From NCBI GenBank assembly GCA_030156305.1, contig JASGMZ010000031.1, positions 1 to 17,928 of the forward strand: 17,928 nt of DNA, given 5' to 3'. This document shows, piece after piece, positions 6,653 to 14,020 of this stretch. The notes beneath the pieces were generated by a model. The model did not search any database, was not told the DNA's origin, and saw only the letters and a program-made list of their open reading frames with translations. Each line of letters opens with the position of its first letter. The first letter of the stretch is position 1. Source of the stretch: Bacteroidales bacterium (GTDB lineage Bacteria > Bacteroidota > Bacteroidia > Bacteroidales > UBA12077). The translations under genes and the position numbers were made by a program.

Positions 6653-6973
6653 TTAAAGTAAACCCATATCTAACATCGCTTCTTCGCTCATCATACTTTT
6701 ATCCCACGGAGGATCGAAAACCAGGTTAATTTTTGCTGCTTTGACTCCTTTTATGGCATTAATTTTTTCATGTACTTCATTCAGTAACTGATCAGCAATT
6801 GGACAATTAGGTGCTGTTAAGGTCATTTTTATTTCAACCTTGTGATCCTCATCAACATCAATGGCATAGATTAATCCCAAATCATAAATATTAACCGGAA
6901 TTTCCGGATCGTATATCGTTTTTAATGTTTTAACAATTTCTGCTTCCAAAGCCATTAAATTATTTTCTTCCAT
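6653..6973 (-). CDS. DUF59/MIP18-family Fe-S assembly protein, SufT-like
   Basis: A 106-residue single-domain protein of the MIP18 (DUF59) family, whose SUF-linked members (SufT) help deliver or mature iron-sulfur clusters. The conserved blocks are DPEIPVNIYDLGLIY (22-36), the TAPNCPIAD loop with the invariant Cys57, and FDPPWDKSMMSEEA near the C-terminus. It is the last gene of the SUF operon, 12 bases after sufE, as is common in Bacteroidota. Translation may start at the first ATG or at Met7 (MALEAEIV); the first gives a six-residue acidic extension and is kept because nothing argues against it. Cytosolic. The role is inferred from family and position. Confidence 0.92.
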   Translation of the reverse strand: MEENNLMALEAEIVKTLKTIYDPEIPVNIYDLGLIYAIDVDEDHKVEIKMTLTAPNCPIADQLLNEVHEKINAIKGVKAAKINLVFDPPWDKSMMSEEAMLDMGLL

Positions 6974-6985
6974 TATAAACCTCCT

Positions 6986-7411
6986 TTACTGATTCATCTT
7001 TGCATTGTATGCCATTGCATACAATTTCATTTGCTTAACCATTGCCAATAACCCATTTGAGCGAGTAGGCGAAAGGTTTTGTTGCAAGCCTATTTTATCG
7101 ATAAAATATAAATCGGCATTCATAATTTCCTTAGGCGTTAAACCGCTTAAAACGCGAACTAAAAGAGCTGCAATACCTTTGGTGATAATGGCATCACTGT
7201 CAGCTGTAAATTTCAACTTATCTCCGTCCATCTCAGCATAAAGCCATACCTTCGACTGGCATCCCTCAATCAGGTATTCATTGGTTTTATACTTCGGATC
7301 TATTTCCGAAAGATCCTTACTTAATTCGATCAGATAATTATACTTATCCATCCAGTCATCAAAAATCGAAAATTCTTCAATAATTTCGTCTTGTCTTTCT
7401 TGTAAAGTCAT
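6986..7411 (-). CDS. sufE: Sulfur acceptor protein SufE
   Basis: SufE accepts persulfide sulfur from the cysteine desulfurase SufS and passes it to the SufBCD scaffold. The 141-residue protein is the usual length. The acceptor cysteine is Cys51 in LIEGCQSKVWLYAEM, the same number as in E. coli SufE. ADSDAIITKGIAALLVRVLSGLTP, here in two parts (ADSDAIITKGIA and LLVRVLSGLTP), and GLQQNLSPTRSNGL are further family blocks. It sits 14 bases after sufS, so the two partners are co-translated from the same mRNA. Cytosolic. Confidence 0.96.
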   Translation of the reverse strand: MTLQERQDEIIEEFSIFDDWMDKYNYLIELSKDLSEIDPKYKTNEYLIEGCQSKVWLYAEMDGDKLKFTADSDAIITKGIAALLVRVLSGLTPKEIMNADLYFIDKIGLQQNLSPTRSNGLLAMVKQMKLYAMAYNAKMNQ

Positions 7412-7425
7412 AATAATATTACAAT

Positions 7426-8646
7426 TTAACCAAACATTTGTTTAACGGTCATTAATGCTTCGCATAATCGGTCAACTTCCTCTTTTGTATTGTAAAATGC
7501 AAACGATGCGCGAATGGTCCCTTCAATATTAAAACGATGCATTACAGGTTCTGCACAATGATGCCCGGTGCGTACGGCAACACCCATTTTATCAATAACC
7601 ATTCCGGCATCGTAATGATGAATATTTTTTAATATAAATGAGATAACACTTATTTTTTTAGCTGATGTGCCAATGATTTTCAGGCCATCCACAGCACTTA
7701 ATTTTTGGGTAGCATACTCCAGTAATTCTTTTTCATAAGATTCAATGTTTTCTAAACCAATACCCTGAATATATTCAATGGCTTTAGCCAACCCAATGGC
7801 TCCGACATAATTAGGCGTTCCGGCTTCAAACTTAAAAGGGAGCTCGTTAAATGTTGTTTTTTCAAAAGTAACATTTTTAATCATCTCACCACCGGTCATA
7901 AATGGTGGCAGTTCGTTCAACCATTTTTCTTTCCCATATAAAACACCAATGCCATTGGGCCCATAGATTTTATGTCCGGAAAAAGCATAGAAATCACAAT
8001 CCAACTCCTGAACATCTACTTTGCCATGCTGTATGCTTTGTGCTCCGTCAATTAATACAGGAATATCCTTTTGATGGGCAATATCAATAATTTTTTTCAC
8101 ATCATTTATTGTTCCCAGGGCATTCGACACATGATTTACAGCTACTATTTTTGTTTTGGAAGCAATAAGTTTTTCATATTCATCCAGCAACAACTCTCCT
8201 TTATCATTAACAGGAATTACTTTCAACGAAGCATTTTTCCGCTCGCATAACATTTGCCATGGAACAATATTGGCATGATGCTCCAGGGTAGAAATGATGA
8301 TCTCATCGCCTTCATGAATATATTTTTCGCCAAAAGAGTAAGCAATGGTATTGATTGATTCTGTGGTTCCACTGGTAAAAACAACTTCATGGCCGTGTGC
8401 TGCATGAATAAATTCCTGAACCACTTTCCGGGCATCCTCATATTTCTGTGTCAGCTGCTCACTTAAATAATGTACTCCGCGATGAATATTTGCGTTTTCC
8501 TGTGAGTAAATTTTAGCTACTTCATCAATAACAACTTTGGGTTTTTGTGTTGTAGCTCCGTTATCGAGATAAACCAAAGGCTTTTGATAAACCCGCTGAT
8601 TTAAAATCGGGAAATCACTCCTTACTTTCTGTATATCAATACTCAC
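7426..8646 (-). CDS. sufS: Cysteine desulfurase SufS
   Basis: This PLP enzyme takes sulfur from L-cysteine, giving alanine and a persulfide for SufE. The 406-residue chain is full length for the group II (SufS/CsdA) class. The PLP lysine is Lys226 in SGHKIYGPNGIG, the stacking histidine is His123 in LEHHAN, and the active cysteine is Cys364 in RTGHHCAEPVM; all three numbers coincide with E. coli SufS, so the alignment appears nearly gap-free. YLDNGATTQKP (26-36) is the N-terminal signature. It lies between sufD (19 bases upstream) and sufE (14 bases downstream) in the SUF operon. Confidence 0.97.
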   Translation of the reverse strand: MSIDIQKVRSDFPILNQRVYQKPLVYLDNGATTQKPKVVIDEVAKIYSQENANIHRGVHYLSEQLTQKYEDARKVVQEFIHAAHGHEVVFTSGTTESINTIAYSFGEKYIHEGDEIIISTLEHHANIVPWQMLCERKNASLKVIPVNDKGELLLDEYEKLIASKTKIVAVNHVSNALGTINDVKKIIDIAHQKDIPVLIDGAQSIQHGKVDVQELDCDFYAFSGHKIYGPNGIGVLYGKEKWLNELPPFMTGGEMIKNVTFEKTTFNELPFKFEAGTPNYVGAIGLAKAIEYIQGIGLENIESYEKELLEYATQKLSAVDGLKIIGTSAKKISVISFILKNIHHYDAGMVIDKMGVAVRTGHHCAEPVMHRFNIEGTIRASFAFYNTKEEVDRLCEALMTVKQMFG

Positions 8647-8665
8647 AATCGTTAAAATTTTAAAA

Positions 8666-10033
8666 TTATTTACAATTCATATAACAGAAATTACAACGTG
8701 ATAATTCTCCACGTAATCGTTTATCAACCAATTCATGGATACGCTCCTGAAGTGCAGGGATTTTTATTTTTTTAATCACCTCGTGTGCAAAAGCATACAT
8801 TAACAATAACTTAGCTTCTTTTTCATTAATTCCCCTCGAACGCAGATAAAACAACGCATCCATATCTAATTGCCCCACCGTAGCACCATGGCTACATTTT
8901 ACATCATCGGCATAAATTATCAGCGTTGGTTTGGTGTTAATGGTAGCATCATCGGTAAGCAAAATATTATTGTTTGCCTGATATGCCTGTGTTTTTTGAG
9001 CATCCTCCCGAACCAGCACTTTACCATTAAAAGCCCCGGTGGCATAATCATCCAATACTCCTTTAAACAGCTGATTGCTGGTACAGTTAGGTTTAGCATG
9101 ATCAATAAAAACATGATTATCGATATGTTGCCCTTTATCGGTTAAATACAATCCAAGCGTATTATTCTCGCAACCTTCCCCATTTAAAAGCACATTTATA
9201 TTATTACGAATTAATCCACCATGCAATGAAATGGTATTGGTATTAATCCTACTGTCTTTTTCCTGATAAAAATACAGATGTGATACTTGTTTGGAGCCGT
9301 TATGCTCATTCTGTATCCTGGAAAAATCCAGCGAGGCATTTTTATCTACAAAAAACTCAGAAACAGAATTGGTTAAAAAATTTGAAGTAGATAAAGTATG
9401 ATCACACACCACTAATGAGGCCTGACTGTTTTCCTCGAAGATAAATAAATTACGATGTTGTGTAAAATCATTCTCATCATCCATTAATAGGTTTATAATT
9501 TGTATCGGCTTTTCAATAACGGCCCCTTTAGGGACATATAAAAAGATCCCGTCTTTTACAAAGGCCGTATTTAAAGCAACTAAACCTTCTTTTTCATTGT
9601 CCGCATATTGATTAAAATGTTTTTTCACCAGCTCGGGATACTCTTCGGTTGCTTTTTGAAAACTACCTATAACAGCTCCCCCAGGTAATTCAGCTAATTG
9701 CTTTTCGCGATTATAATACCATCCGTTCAGCAATATAATAACCTCTGTATTCAAATCAGGGACATCACATTTAAAAATATCGTCCACATTAAATTCAATA
9801 TCCTTAGGAGATAAAAAAGTTTTTAGCCCATTATTAAACAATGATTTAATATCGGTGTATTTATAGTCTTCATTTTTCTTATCGGGCAATCCCAGTTTTT
9901 TAAATTTTTGGAATGCCTCATCTCTGATTTGGTTGATATAATCAGGAGCCCCTTTTTTTAAGATATCCTGATTGTTGTTATATAACTCAACGAACTTATC
10001 TTTTACATCAATATCAGTTGTTTCTACACTCAT
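8666..10033 (-). CDS. sufD: Fe-S cluster assembly scaffold subunit SufD
   Basis: SufD pairs with SufB in the SufBC2D complex that builds [Fe-S] clusters in the cytosol. The 455-residue protein has a helical N-terminal domain (with KKNEDYKYTDIKSL near residue 53) and a long beta-helix core. The core ends in CSHGATVGQLDMDALFYLRS (380-399), with the conserved His382, and the tail helix continues with LLLMYAFAHEVIKKI. The last residues, ELSRCNFCYMNCK, form a C-x2-C-x3-C tail (447, 450, 454), which could bind metal. I recall Cys-containing SufD tails in other Bacteroidota, so it may be a lineage trait. The gene lies 36 bases after sufC. Confidence 0.95.
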   Translation of the reverse strand: MSVETTDIDVKDKFVELYNNNQDILKKGAPDYINQIRDEAFQKFKKLGLPDKKNEDYKYTDIKSLFNNGLKTFLSPKDIEFNVDDIFKCDVPDLNTEVIILLNGWYYNREKQLAELPGGAVIGSFQKATEEYPELVKKHFNQYADNEKEGLVALNTAFVKDGIFLYVPKGAVIEKPIQIINLLMDDENDFTQHRNLFIFEENSQASLVVCDHTLSTSNFLTNSVSEFFVDKNASLDFSRIQNEHNGSKQVSHLYFYQEKDSRINTNTISLHGGLIRNNINVLLNGEGCENNTLGLYLTDKGQHIDNHVFIDHAKPNCTSNQLFKGVLDDYATGAFNGKVLVREDAQKTQAYQANNNILLTDDATINTKPTLIIYADDVKCSHGATVGQLDMDALFYLRSRGINEKEAKLLLMYAFAHEVIKKIKIPALQERIHELVDKRLRGELSRCNFCYMNCK

Positions 10034-10069
10034 TTGTTTGCTTTTTAAATTCCGAAAAAATAATACAGT

Positions 10070-10825
10070 TTACGAAGTTACAACACTCTTTTTTAACCAA
10101 TCATACCCTTTTTCTTCTAACTCTAAAGCCAGATTTTTATCACCTGATTTAACTATCTTACCATCGTAAAGTACATGCACAAAATCAGGAATAATATAAT
10201 CAAGCAGCCTTTGGTAATGGGTAATCACGATGGCTGCATTTTCGGGCGATTTTAATTTATTTACTCCATTGGCTACAACACGCAATGCATCAATATCCAA
10301 ACCAGAATCTGTTTCGTCTAATATAGATAATTTAGGCTCAAGCATGGCCATTTGAAAAATTTCGTTACGTTTCTTTTCTCCTCCGGAGAAACCTTCGTTT
10401 ACCGAACGATTTGCCAATCCGGCATCCAGTTCAACAAGCTCTTTCTTTTCACGCATCAGTTTCAAAAAATCGGAGGATGACATCGGTTCCAGCCCTCTAT
10501 GTTTTCGCTGTTCGTTTACCGCTGTTTTCATAAAGTTTACCATACTAACACCCGGGATTTCTATAGGATACTGAAATCCAAGAAATATTCCTTCGCTGGC
10601 TCGTTCTTCGGGGGATAAATCAAATAAGTTTTTTCCTTCGTAAATTATTTCGCCCTGGGTAACTTCAAACATTTCCCGGCCGGCTAATACGGAAGCTAAC
10701 GTGCTTTTACCAGAGCCATTGGGACCCATTATTGCATGAATCTCTCCTTTTTTAATGTCAAGATTTATTCCTTTTAAAATCTCCTTTCCTTCTATCGATG
10801 CGTGTAAGTTTTTTATTGATAACAT
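10070..10825 (-). CDS. sufC: Fe-S cluster assembly ATPase SufC
   Basis: SufC is the ABC-type ATPase that drives conformational change of the SufB-SufD scaffold. The 251 residues contain Walker A GPNGSGKST (34-42), the Q-loop region GFQYPIEIPGV (83-93) typical of SufC, the signature FSGGEKKRNE (146-155), Walker B LSILDETDSGLD (166-177) and the H-loop His203 in ITHYQRLL. There is no membrane domain, as expected. The ATG is preceded by only 8 ordinary bases before a 105-base heptad-repeat array, so its translation start region differs from that of a normal operon gene. In most SUF operons sufB is directly upstream; here about 490 bases of inserted element separate them. Confidence 0.97.
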   Translation of the reverse strand: MLSIKNLHASIEGKEILKGINLDIKKGEIHAIMGPNGSGKSTLASVLAGREMFEVTQGEIIYEGKNLFDLSPEERASEGIFLGFQYPIEIPGVSMVNFMKTAVNEQRKHRGLEPMSSSDFLKLMREKKELVELDAGLANRSVNEGFSGGEKKRNEIFQMAMLEPKLSILDETDSGLDIDALRVVANGVNKLKSPENAAIVITHYQRLLDYIIPDFVHVLYDGKIVKSGDKNLALELEEKGYDWLKKSVVTS

Positions 10826-10833
10826 ATATATTA

Positions 10834-10938
10834 AGTTTAAAGTTCATAGTTCATAGTTCATAGTTCATAGTTCATAGTTCATAGTTCAAAGTTTAAGGTT
10901 CAAAGTTTAAAGTTCATAGTTTAAGGTTCAAAATTTCA
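10834..10938 (+). repeat. Tandem heptad array, 15 units, consensus AGTTCAT, left end of four-helix element 2
   Basis: Fifteen consecutive 7-base units fill these 105 bases without a break in register. Units 2-7 (10841-10882) are six perfect copies of AGTTCAT; the others are AGTTTAA, AGTTCAA, GGTTCAA, AGTTCAT and a final AATTTCA. The units decay away from the perfect core, as expected of an array that expands by slippage. It starts 8 bases before the sufC start codon. The same heptad type occurs inverted at 11288-11315, on the far side of the four-helix ORF. Confidence 0.92.
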
Positions 10939-11063
10939 TAATAATCGAATAATTCCGAACTTATACCAAGTTGCATTCAATCATGCAATATTAAATATAT
11001 TTATTTTAATTTTGATATTCTTGAACAATCTGTATTTCAATATAATGCCGATTGATGTTCAAT

Positions 11064-11096
11064 GTAATTTTAGTTCGCTATCGCTCCGAAAATTAC
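11064..11096. repeat. Inverted repeat next to the truncated four-helix ORF
   Basis: GTAATTTT (11064-11071) and AAAATTAC (11089-11096) are exact inverted copies around a GC-richer centre containing TTCGCTATCGCTCCG. It lies directly against the palindromic repeat at 11100-11116 and includes the stop codon of the truncated ORF. Between 10939 and 11063 I see no gene, only AT-rich sequence with scattered TTGAA-type words that look like decayed repeat. Confidence 0.5.
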
Positions 11097-11281
11097 ACAC
11101 CTGCCGGCAGGCAGGCTTCAGCAATATTATCCATTACTGAGCCAGATGATCTTTTTATTTGATCTTTTAAAGAAAAATCTTTAGCAAAGCTATAATTTAA
11201 TGTATACTTATGTACTAATTTACATAATTCACGGGCTTTCTGCCAAACTTCCAGGTCTTCAAATTTTTCAATAGTTGCCAT
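11093..11281 (-). pseudogene. Truncated four-helix-bundle protein (S23/IVP family)
   Basis: The visible 62 codons from the ATG at 11281 (MATIEKFEDLEVWQKARELC at the start) match the N-terminal half of the family: EDLEVWQKA, YSFAKDFSLKDQIKRSSGSV and MDNIAEA. In intact members IAEG is followed by two further helices of about 55 residues; here the chain changes at that point to CLPAGV and stops. The change coincides exactly with the palindrome CCTGCCGGCAGGCAGGC. The missing half is not found downstream, so insertion with deletion is likely. An upstream ATG at 11302 would add seven residues (MLKVNLY) that overlap the heptad array, so Met at 11281 is preferred. It lies between sufB and sufC in the same orientation. 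Confidence 0.85.
11100..11116. repeat. Palindromic GC-rich repeat truncating the four-helix ORF
   Basis: CCTGCCGGCAGGCAGGC contains a perfect 12-base palindrome (CCTGCCGGCAGG). It is related to the copy inside queG (4073-4090). Read on the minus strand it encodes CLPAG and ends the four-helix homology abruptly. Confidence 0.75.
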
Positions 11282-11287
11282 ATATAA

Positions 11288-11315
11288 ATTAACTTTTAAC
11301 ATTGAACTTTTAACT
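11288..11315 (-). repeat. AG-heptad array, right end of four-helix element 2
   Basis: Read on the minus strand, four 7-base units follow one another: AGTTAAA, AGTTCAA, TGTTAAA and AGTTAAT. They are inverted relative to the 15-unit array at 10834-10938; comparing the outer four units of each side gives 22 identical positions in 28. The array ends 4 bases from the sufB stop codon. Confidence 0.7.
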
Positions 11316-11319
11316 AAAA

Positions 11320-12771
11320 TTAACCAACACTACCTTCCAAACTAATTTGCAGTAATTTTTGCGCCTCAACAGCAAACTCCATGGGTAATTTATTCAACAC
11401 CTCTTTAGCATAGCCATTCACAATCAAGCCAATGGCATCTTCTGTTTTAATTCCTCGTTGATTGCAATAGAATATTTGGTCTTCTCCAATTTTGGAGGTT
11501 GTTGCTTCGTGTTCAACAATCGAGTTTTTATTATCCACTTCTAAATAAGGAAAAGTATGTGCTCCACATTTATCTCCCAACAACAAACTGTCGCATTGAG
11601 AAAAATTACGTGCATTGGTAGCATTTTTTACAACTTTTACCAACCCACGATAGCTATTATTACTTTTCCCTGCAGAAATACCTTTCGAAACTATGGTACT
11701 TTTGGTATTTTTCCCAATATGAATCATTTTCGTTCCGGTATCAGCCTGCTGATGATTATTGGTAACAGCCACCGAATAGAATTCTCCAACCGAGTTGTCG
11801 CCAATTAACAAACAACTTGGATATTTCCAGGTAATTGCCGAACCGGTTTCTACTTGTGTCCACGATATTTTTGAGTTATCACCAGCACATTTCCCACGTT
11901 TGGTCACAAAATTATAAATTCCTCCTTTGCCGTTTTTATCCCCGGGATACCAGTTTTGAACGGTTGAATATTTTACTTCGGCATTTTTATTAGCAACAAT
12001 CTCAACAATGGCAGCGTGCAACTGGTTTTCGTCCCGCATAGGCGCTGTACATCCTTCCAGGTAACTCACATACGAATCATCCTCAGCTACAATTAACGTT
12101 CTTTCGAATTGTCCGGTATTAGCAGCATTTATTCTAAAATAGGTTGATAGCTCCATGGGACATTTTACTCCTTTTGGGATGTAGCAAAACGAGCCATCAC
12201 TAAACACAGCCGAGTTTAAAGCGGCGAAAAAATTATCGGTATAAGGAACTACTGAACCCATATATTTTTTCACTAAATCGGGATGTTCCTGTACCGCTTC
12301 GCTAAAAGAACAAAATATAATCCCCAGCTCAGCTAAATTTTCTTTAAATGTAGTTTTTACCGAAACACTATCCATTACAGCATCCACAGCTACACCCGCT
12401 AATCTTTTTTGTTCGTCAAGTGGAATACCAAGCTTATCGAAAGTGGCTTTTAATTCAGGATCTATATCATCAAGGTTTTTGGGGACATCAGCTTTTCGTT
12501 TAGGTGCTGAATAGTATATAATATCCTGATAGTGAATTTCCGGAATATTTAAATGTGCCCAATCGGGCATTTTCATTTTTTGCCAGTGCCTGAAAGCTTT
12601 TAACCGAAACTCTAACATAAATTCGGGTTCATTTTTTTTCTGCGAAATCAAACGCACAACATCCTCATTTAACCCCTTAGGAATCGATTCTGCATCAACA
12701 TCCGTAACAAAACCATATTTATATTCTCCCTGTGTTACTTCATTTAATATTTTATCTTGATCTTTTTCCAT
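11320..12771 (-). CDS. sufB: Fe-S cluster assembly scaffold subunit SufB
   Basis: SufB is the scaffold subunit on which the nascent [Fe-S] cluster is assembled with SufC and SufD. The 483-residue chain is full length. Recognisable blocks are EFRLKAFRHWQKMKMPDWA near residue 54, FCSFSEAVQEHPDLVKKYMG (about 152-171), SDGSFCYIPKGVKCPMELST, and the core CDSLLLGDKCGAHTFPYLEV (393-412); Cys402 in GDKCGAHT probably corresponds to the essential core cysteine of E. coli SufB. DAIGLIVNGYAKEVLNKLPMEF closes the beta-helix domain. It is the first gene of the operon, with a good -7 box 67 bases upstream of its ATG. The next SUF gene, sufC, is separated from it by a four-helix element. Confidence 0.97.
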   Translation of the reverse strand: MEKDQDKILNEVTQGEYKYGFVTDVDAESIPKGLNEDVVRLISQKKNEPEFMLEFRLKAFRHWQKMKMPDWAHLNIPEIHYQDIIYYSAPKRKADVPKNLDDIDPELKATFDKLGIPLDEQKRLAGVAVDAVMDSVSVKTTFKENLAELGIIFCSFSEAVQEHPDLVKKYMGSVVPYTDNFFAALNSAVFSDGSFCYIPKGVKCPMELSTYFRINAANTGQFERTLIVAEDDSYVSYLEGCTAPMRDENQLHAAIVEIVANKNAEVKYSTVQNWYPGDKNGKGGIYNFVTKRGKCAGDNSKISWTQVETGSAITWKYPSCLLIGDNSVGEFYSVAVTNNHQQADTGTKMIHIGKNTKSTIVSKGISAGKSNNSYRGLVKVVKNATNARNFSQCDSLLLGDKCGAHTFPYLEVDNKNSIVEHEATTSKIGEDQIFYCNQRGIKTEDAIGLIVNGYAKEVLNKLPMEFAVEAQKLLQISLEGSVG

Positions 12772-12778
12772 AACTTTG
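12771..12778 (+). promoter_or_regulatory. Candidate plus-strand -7 box (TAACTTTG) for thiL
   Basis: TAACTTTG followed by CA matches the Bacteroidota -7 element on the plus strand, overlapping the sufB start codon and 137 bases ahead of thiL. It would give divergent transcription with the SUF promoter. No -33 element at normal distance is obvious, so this is tentative. Confidence 0.3.
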
Positions 12779-12838
12779 CAAAATGTCTATCAAATACTAA
12801 CAAATATAAATTTATATAGATTAATTCTAAATTGGGTA

Positions 12839-12846
12839 CAAAGATA
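12839..12846 (-). promoter_or_regulatory. Candidate -7 box (TATCTTTG) of the SUF operon
   Basis: On the minus strand TATCTTTGTA matches TAnnTTTG and precedes the sufB ATG by 67 bases, leaving room for a 5' leader of about 55-60 bases. Two TTG words lie upstream, but neither is at ideal spacing. No recognisable IscR-like operator was seen in the 144-base divergent spacer. Confidence 0.5.
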
Positions 12847-12915
12847 TTTAAAATATAACAACTAATAAAACTACAATGTTTAATCTTTTTTTTAATGATA
12901 AATATCAATTTATAG

Positions 12916-13968
12916 ATGAAAAATGATCAAAAGAAACTTACAGAGATATCAGAGTTAGGCGAGTTTGGATTAATCGATCAAATTACAAAAGATGTAAAAA
13001 CAAAACACAAGAACACCTTAAAAGGGGTAGGCGATGATGCTGCTGTAATCGATTACGGGAATACGTGCTCTGTAGTAACTACTGATTTGCTTATAGAGGG
13101 TATACATTTCAATTTAATTTATACCCCCTTAAAACATTTGGGGTATAAAGCAGTAGTTGTTAATTTGTCGGACATATATGCCATGAATGCAATCCCGAAA
13201 CAAATTACGGTTTCAATAGCTATTTCTAAAAAATTTGCAGTAGAACATATCGAAGAAATTTATGAAGGAATAAAACTTGCCTGTGAAGTATATAATATTG
13301 ATTTGGTAGGCGGAGATACTTCGTCTTCTTTAACAGGGCTTACCATTAGTGTAACAGCCATAGGAGAAGCAAATAAAGAAGATATTGTATACCGCAGTAC
13401 AGCTCAAAATACAGATATCATTTGTGTCACAGGAAATCTTGGAGGCGCATATATGGGCCTGCAGCTGTTGGAAAGAGAAAAAGAAATTTTTACGGCTAAT
13501 CCGGGAACACAACCTAAATTGGAAGGTTATGATTATATTCTTCAACGACAATTAAAACCTGAAGCCAGAAAAGATATGGTTGAGCTGCTTAAAGAATTAA
13601 AAATTACCCCAACAGCTATGATAGATATTTCAGACGGCTTGTCGTCTGAATTATTGCATATTTGCAAAAATTCAAACGTGGGTTGCAAAATTTTTCAGGA
13701 TAAAATTCCGATTGATTTAAATACTGAAAAAATGGCGAAGGAATTTAAAATGGAACCATTAATTGCTGCCTTAAACGGTGGAGAAGATTATGAACTTTTG
13801 TTTACCTTAAATGGTAATGATTTTGATAAAATTAAAGATCATGCCCTTATTCATCCCATAGGCCATATAACGGGCCAAAAAAATGGTGCCGTATTAATTT
13901 CTGAAGCCGGCCAGGCTATTCCATTACAAGCACAGGGATGGAATCCTCTGAAAAAAGAAAAAAAATAA
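12916..13968 (+). CDS. thiL: Thiamine-monophosphate kinase ThiL
   Basis: ThiL phosphorylates thiamine monophosphate to thiamine diphosphate, the active cofactor, using ATP in the cytosol. The 350-residue protein has the AIR synthase-like fold with GVGDDAAVI (37-45), TDLLIEGIHF (56-65), NLSDIYAMNA (83-92), VGGDTSSS (131-138), TGNLGGAYMGL (172-182), MIDISDGLSSEL (215-226) and GGEDYELLF (288-296), all conserved metal- or nucleotide-binding blocks. It stands alone on the plus strand between leftward operons. Its stop codon runs straight into a strong terminator. Confidence 0.95.
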   Translation: MKNDQKKLTEISELGEFGLIDQITKDVKTKHKNTLKGVGDDAAVIDYGNTCSVVTTDLLIEGIHFNLIYTPLKHLGYKAVVVNLSDIYAMNAIPKQITVSIAISKKFAVEHIEEIYEGIKLACEVYNIDLVGGDTSSSLTGLTISVTAIGEANKEDIVYRSTAQNTDIICVTGNLGGAYMGLQLLEREKEIFTANPGTQPKLEGYDYILQRQLKPEARKDMVELLKELKITPTAMIDISDGLSSELLHICKNSNVGCKIFQDKIPIDLNTEKMAKEFKMEPLIAALNGGEDYELLFTLNGNDFDKIKDHALIHPIGHITGQKNGAVLISEAGQAIPLQAQGWNPLKKEKK

Positions 13969-13998
13969 AAAATCCGAAGCCAAAAACTTCGGATTTTT
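13968..13998. terminator. Bidirectional terminator between thiL and lpxA
   Basis: AAAAATCCGAAG (13968-13979) and CTTCGGATTTTT (13987-13998) form a perfect 12-bp stem around a 7-base loop. The plus strand ends in a T run, and the minus strand also runs into T-rich sequence, so it can stop transcription of both convergent units. Its first base is the last base of the thiL stop codon. Confidence 0.9.
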
Positions 13999-14020
13999 AG
14001 TATACTATAATTCTATTATT

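Noticed and set aside
10834..10938. CRISPR-like repeat array
   Set aside because: The units are 7 bases long and directly adjacent, with no spacers and no cas genes in the window.
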